Shown in pieces: positions 60,858 to 64,000 of a stretch of 64,000 nt of DNA; position 1 is the first letter of the stretch, and the number at the start of each line of letters is the position of its first letter. Under the pieces are notes generated by a model that saw only the letters and a list, made by a program, of their open reading frames with translations, made no database searches and was not told the origin of the DNA. The translations under genes and the position numbers were made by a program. Origin of the DNA: Nitrospira sp. (GTDB taxonomy: Bacteria > Nitrospirota > Nitrospiria > Nitrospirales > Nitrospiraceae); the NCBI GenBank assembly GCA_016715825.1, contig JADJXO010000001.1:371001-435000 (forward strand). Direction: 5' to 3'.

Positions 60858-61685
60858 ATGGATCGTATTCGAACAGCGCTGGACCTCTATCGAGAAATGA
60901 AAGGCACATCTGCGACCGAGGCCCAACCAAAGCGGTCTTCGGAGCAGGGTGTCCCGCCTCCCATCACCTATACACGGACGAAGTCGCTGACCGTCCCTCG
61001 GGCTGTTCTGCAGGGGCATCGCGTAATGGCCGCGTATAACAAGGGGGCCTTTGTCGACGCCTACAAGATCCTACGAACGCAGGTCACGCACCGCCTCCGG
61101 GAAAACGGTTGGAACGTCGTCGGGGTCACCAGCCCCGGGTACGGAGAGGGCAAAACGCTCACGGCGATCAACCTCGCGGTGAGTCTTGCGATGGAAACGA
61201 CGCAGACGGTCCTCCTCGTCGACTCAGATCTCCAGGACCCCACGGTGCATCACGTCTTTGGTGTACAGGACTGTCTCGGTTTGGCGGACTATCTATTGGA
61301 TGATCTGCCCGTGGAAGATCTGCTCGTGCATCCCGGCATCGGGCGATTCGTCCTGTTGCCGGGGGGAAGAGCGATTTCAAACTCGACCGAAATACTGACG
61401 TCTCCCAAAATGGTCGCCCTCGTCGAGGAGTTGAAACATCGATATCCTTCTCGCTTTGTCGTCTTTGATCTCCCACCGTTACTGCATACGGCTGATGTCT
61501 TGGCCTTTTCTCCCTATACGGATGCCCTACTCATGGTCGTTGAAGAAGGTAAAACGACGGGCGAAGAGCTCCAGCGTGCGCTCGGGCTGGTCAGAGACTC
61601 GCGTCCCGTTCTAGGAACAGTATTGAACAAAGCCGGTCGATCATCGTTGAGTCTTGCCGATATGAAGGCCATGTTGTCTTCGTAG
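60858..61685 (+). CDS. BY-kinase-like P-loop ATPase of the exosortase locus
   Basis: 275 residues. Motifs are Walker A SPGYGEGKT (92-100), Walker A' VLLVDSDLQDP (D122/D124) and a Walker B-like VVFDLPPLL. This is the bacterial tyrosine kinase/CpsD fold, which phosphorylates itself and modulates the Wzz-like partner encoded upstream. No Tyr-rich C-terminal cluster is seen: the end is SLADMKAMLSS. I take ATG 60858, preceded by AAGAAGG, because the ORF's upstream extension lies within the previous gene. Confidence 0.88.
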   Translation: MDRIRTALDLYREMKGTSATEAQPKRSSEQGVPPPITYTRTKSLTVPRAVLQGHRVMAAYNKGAFVDAYKILRTQVTHRLRENGWNVVGVTSPGYGEGKTLTAINLAVSLAMETTQTVLLVDSDLQDPTVHHVFGVQDCLGLADYLLDDLPVEDLLVHPGIGRFVLLPGGRAISNSTEILTSPKMVALVEELKHRYPSRFVVFDLPPLLHTADVLAFSPYTDALLMVVEEGKTTGEELQRALGLVRDSRPVLGTVLNKAGRSSLSLADMKAMLSS

Positions 61686-61715
61686 TCAGGACGGAACAAT
61701 CCGAGACACAGCACT

Positions 61716-63089
61716 ATGTATGAATCCTTTTATCGCTTAACAACCAAGCCGTTCTCACTCTTGCCGGACAGTACGTTCCTCTATGCTGGATCCGAGCATC
61801 AAGCCGCCTACAATCTTTTGGAATATGGCCTTGTGAGTCAGGCGCCCTTCATGGTGCTGACCGGGGATCCGGGAATGGGGAAAACGTCGCTGCTCCAGAA
61901 GCTCATCGCGGAGCACGGCAGTAAGCACAAAATCGGCCTTCTGACCAATGCGCGGTACGATATCGAGCACCTCTTGCCATGGATCTTATTGGCGCTCGGG
62001 CTGAGTACGAAGCGTCTGGATCCGATTGAAGCCTATCACCTGTTCTCAGAGTTTTTAACGCAAGAGTCGAAGCGTCTTCGACGTGTCATTCTCATCGTGG
62101 ACGAAGCCCAAAGTCTAGGGGCCGACTTGCTGGAAGAATTACGGTTGCTGTCCAACATGAATGACGGCAGGATATTAAAGTTACAGATTATTCTGTCCGG
62201 GCAGCCGGATCTCTATACCTTGCTGAAACGAATTGACATGACGCAATTTGCCCAGCGGATCGTCGTCGACTACCATCTCAAGCCGCTGTCGGCGGTGGAA
62301 ACCGCCAACTTTATTCGCCATCGAATACAGGTCGCAGGCCGACACCAAGACCTCTTTACGGACAAGGCCTATGCACTCATCCATCGATTGAGCCAGGGGA
62401 ACCCACGATTGATCAATCAGGTGTCCGATATCACCTTGACGTATGGGTATGCAGAGCAAGCGCCTGTTCTTACATCGAAGTTAGTGGCGCAAGCCGCACT
62501 CGACCGAATCAAAGGGGGCATCCTTCCGCTCGCCGGCAAGGAAGAGTTGGAAGCACTCGCAGCCGGATCGGATGACCCGACAGAACTCAAGCCGTCTGAT
62601 CCACGCCCTGGACCAGCCGCCGTTGCCGATGAGTTACCTCAGTCAGATCCGGTCAATTCATCGGAAGAAGATTACGCGCGAGGGATGGCACTCAAAGAAG
62701 AGGGGCGGTTGAAAGAAGCGATTGACATGTTCCATGCGGCCGCCAAGGAGAAGACGCTGTGGCTCAAAGCCTACGCACAAATCGGATTCTGCTACGTCAA
62801 GATGCGGGATCCACATGCCGCGATCCAGGCCTTTCGCACCGCACTGAACGATACGACGGCGCTTCCTCACGATACGACGGATGTGCTTTATTTTTTGGGA
62901 CGCAGTCTCGAGGCCGTTGGAGAAACCGATCAAGCCCTCGAAGTCTATCACCGCATCGATCATGTGACTCCATCCTTTCGGGATGTCGTAAGTCGGGAGC
63001 GGGAGTTGGAGGAGGCTTTACGGAAGCCTTCGTGGCTCGGTGGTGTGGTCGATAATGTTCAGCGCTTTTTGATTGGGAGTCAAAAGTAA
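61716..63089 (+). CDS. ExeA-like AAA ATPase with C-terminal TPR tail
   Basis: 457 residues. The ATPase part (1-~275) is of the ExeA/GspA type common in exosortase loci: MYESFYRLTTKPFSLLPD at the start, Walker A GDPGMGKTS (50-58), Walker B VILIVDEAQ (~124-132) and a C-terminal helical lid with LSQGNPRLINQ. A Pro/Asp-rich linker leads to a TPR tail (about 320-440). A separate gene downstream encodes a protein like this tail. The role is probably energy-dependent assembly or regulation of secretion. Confidence 0.88.
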   Translation: MYESFYRLTTKPFSLLPDSTFLYAGSEHQAAYNLLEYGLVSQAPFMVLTGDPGMGKTSLLQKLIAEHGSKHKIGLLTNARYDIEHLLPWILLALGLSTKRLDPIEAYHLFSEFLTQESKRLRRVILIVDEAQSLGADLLEELRLLSNMNDGRILKLQIILSGQPDLYTLLKRIDMTQFAQRIVVDYHLKPLSAVETANFIRHRIQVAGRHQDLFTDKAYALIHRLSQGNPRLINQVSDITLTYGYAEQAPVLTSKLVAQAALDRIKGGILPLAGKEELEALAAGSDDPTELKPSDPRPGPAAVADELPQSDPVNSSEEDYARGMALKEEGRLKEAIDMFHAAAKEKTLWLKAYAQIGFCYVKMRDPHAAIQAFRTALNDTTALPHDTTDVLYFLGRSLEAVGETDQALEVYHRIDHVTPSFRDVVSRERELEEALRKPSWLGGVVDNVQRFLIGSQK

Positions 63090-63216
63090 ACCGTCTCATG
63101 TGTTCCTGCAATCCACAGGGTGTCTGCTCTTCGTTCGGTCGAGGATATGACGAAACCGACGTTGTTCAGAGTGGCGCATAGGTGTCCATGGTAGTTGTGA
63201 GGGCCGTTGAAGCATC

Positions 63217-63642
63217 ATGTCGGATCCTGTCGGTCGTACATCCACTCACACGATAAGTCCGGCTGAACGGTATGAGCGCGGGATTGCGTTAAAGAAGGCC
63301 GGATTATACAAGGCCGCTATCGAGCAGTTCGAACAAGCCGCCCAAGATAGAGCATTGACCGTGAAGGCCTATGCCCAGATCGGACTGTGCTACAAACTAT
63401 CCGGTCGCTATGAGGATGCGGTACCGGCATTTCAACACGCACTCAAAGCGCTCCCCACGTCGTCAAAGGAAACCGTGCAGATCCTCTATGTGCTCGGTCG
63501 CACGCTTGAATCATTAGGCAGGATCGCAGAAACATTGGAAGCGTACCGATGGATCAGGCGCGAGGATCCGGCCTATCGTGATGTGGGAGAACGAATTGAA
63601 CGGTTGAGTATGCGACGACAAGGTTCATCCAAAGAACGTTAA
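63217..63642 (+). CDS. Small TPR protein, paralogue of the preceding ATPase tail
   Basis: 141 residues with two to three TPR units (ERYERGIALKKAGLYKAAIEQF, VKAYAQIGLCYKLSGRYEDAV, VQILYVLGRTLESLGRIAETL). It aligns throughout with the C-terminal tail of the ExeA-like protein (ARGMALKEEGRLKEAIDMF, LKAYAQIGFCYVKM, LYFLGRSLEAVGE). No signal peptide, so it is cytoplasmic. It may compete with or cap the ATPase tail. It is the last gene of the locus. Confidence 0.88.
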   Translation: MSDPVGRTSTHTISPAERYERGIALKKAGLYKAAIEQFEQAAQDRALTVKAYAQIGLCYKLSGRYEDAVPAFQHALKALPTSSKETVQILYVLGRTLESLGRIAETLEAYRWIRREDPAYRDVGERIERLSMRRQGSSKER

Positions 63643-63775
63643 CGTGGCCTACCATTGGTTGGCACATCCAGACGCACGTCGCACCTTCCAAAGGCAGACT
63701 AGCGAGCCACGGTTCTCGAATTGCCATCACGATGTCAGAGGTGTGTGAAGGCCAACGTATTTCTCGCGAACGGTC

Positions 63776-64000
63776 TTAGGAATCACCAGTTCCGATGCCG
63801 ATCGTCGAGTTGCGGCTTTGCAACACGGGGAGGATATAGCCTTTGAGCTCATCTTGGATTTCTTCCGGCGACTTTCTCGCGTCGACGATATTGAAGTGGA
63901 ACTCGGTGGCCATTTTGTCGAATTCTTCGATGAGCAGCGACTGGTATTTCTTGAAGCTGTCATAGAGATCCGCTCCCAGCCGAAGATCCATCCCGGATTC
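63776..64000 (-). CDS. Probable thymidylate-kinase-like protein, C-terminal part (partial)
   Basis: Only the last ~74 residues are in the window; the frame is open to base 64000. The visible ESGMDLRLGADLYDSFKKYQ and IEEFDKMATEFHFNIVDAR resemble the C-terminal end of dTMP-kinase-like P-loop proteins. The phosphate-binding half is outside the window, so the call is tentative. It points towards the polysaccharide locus and ends at TAA (63776-63778). Confidence 0.5.
   Translation of the reverse strand, partial: ESGMDLRLGADLYDSFKKYQSLLIEEFDKMATEFHFNIVDARKSPEEIQDELKGYILPVLQSRNSTIGIGTGDS

Overview
The window looks like a chromosomal segment of a Gram-negative, motile, biofilm-forming bacterium. Two features show the Gram-negative envelope: type II secretion pseudopilins, and an outer-membrane export chain with an exosortase. 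The moderately high GC, the very long multi-PAS sensors, the exosortase/polysaccharide cluster and the interspersed GTGAAGCGT-type palindromes are what I would expect of Nitrospirota, most likely Nitrospira. This assignment is inference from gene content; there is no rRNA or other taxonomic marker in the window.

Bases 1-19774 are a signalling region on the + strand. It starts with the tail of a chemoreceptor, then a giant PAS/GAF histidine kinase split by a frameshift, and its response regulator. Two complete PAS-containing chemoreceptors follow, then an adaptation and partner-switching operon: cheR, a small four-helix-bundle gene, cheD, cheB, two STAS anti-sigma-factor antagonists, a receiver-PP2C phosphatase, an Hpt protein, and a receiver-HATPase protein whose receiver lacks its phosphoacceptor Asp. 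CheA, CheW and CheY are not visible here. This region carries at least six copies of a palindromic element, in both orientations. One copy lies in frame inside cheB, others supply the N-termini or stop codons of genes, and one pair of arms encloses the four-helix-bundle gene.

Bases 19867-30600 (- strand) are a nearly complete type II secretion operon, transcribed gspC-E-F-G-H-I-J-N-L-M-K. It has overlapping genes and no secretin gene (gspD) or prepilin peptidase.

Bases 30754-63642 are an exopolysaccharide locus, mainly on the + strand. GDP-mannose dehydratase, GDP-fucose synthase and UDP-GlcNAc 2-epimerase make sugar nucleotides. A more A/T-rich block (about 34.6-45.2 kb) has a beta-helix protein, a Wzy-like polymerase, glycosyltransferases, a pyruvyltransferase-like protein and a Wzx flippase, and looks laterally acquired. 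After it come two bidomain oxidoreductases, a heparinase-like lyase, a glycosyltransferase, a VPLPA-CTERM protein with a sigma-54-type promoter, the exosortase/EpsI fusion (XrtD type), a WecA-like initiating transferase, a PrsT-like TPR lipoprotein, a Wza-like exporter, an outer-membrane barrel, a Wzz-like co-polymerase, a BY-kinase-like ATPase, an ExeA-like ATPase with a TPR tail, and a free copy of that tail. Together these would initiate, extend, flip, polymerise and export an exopolysaccharide and sort a surface protein into the same matrix.

The window ends in the 3' end of a probable thymidylate-kinase-like gene on the - strand. I saw no tRNA, rRNA, CRISPR array or canonical transposase.
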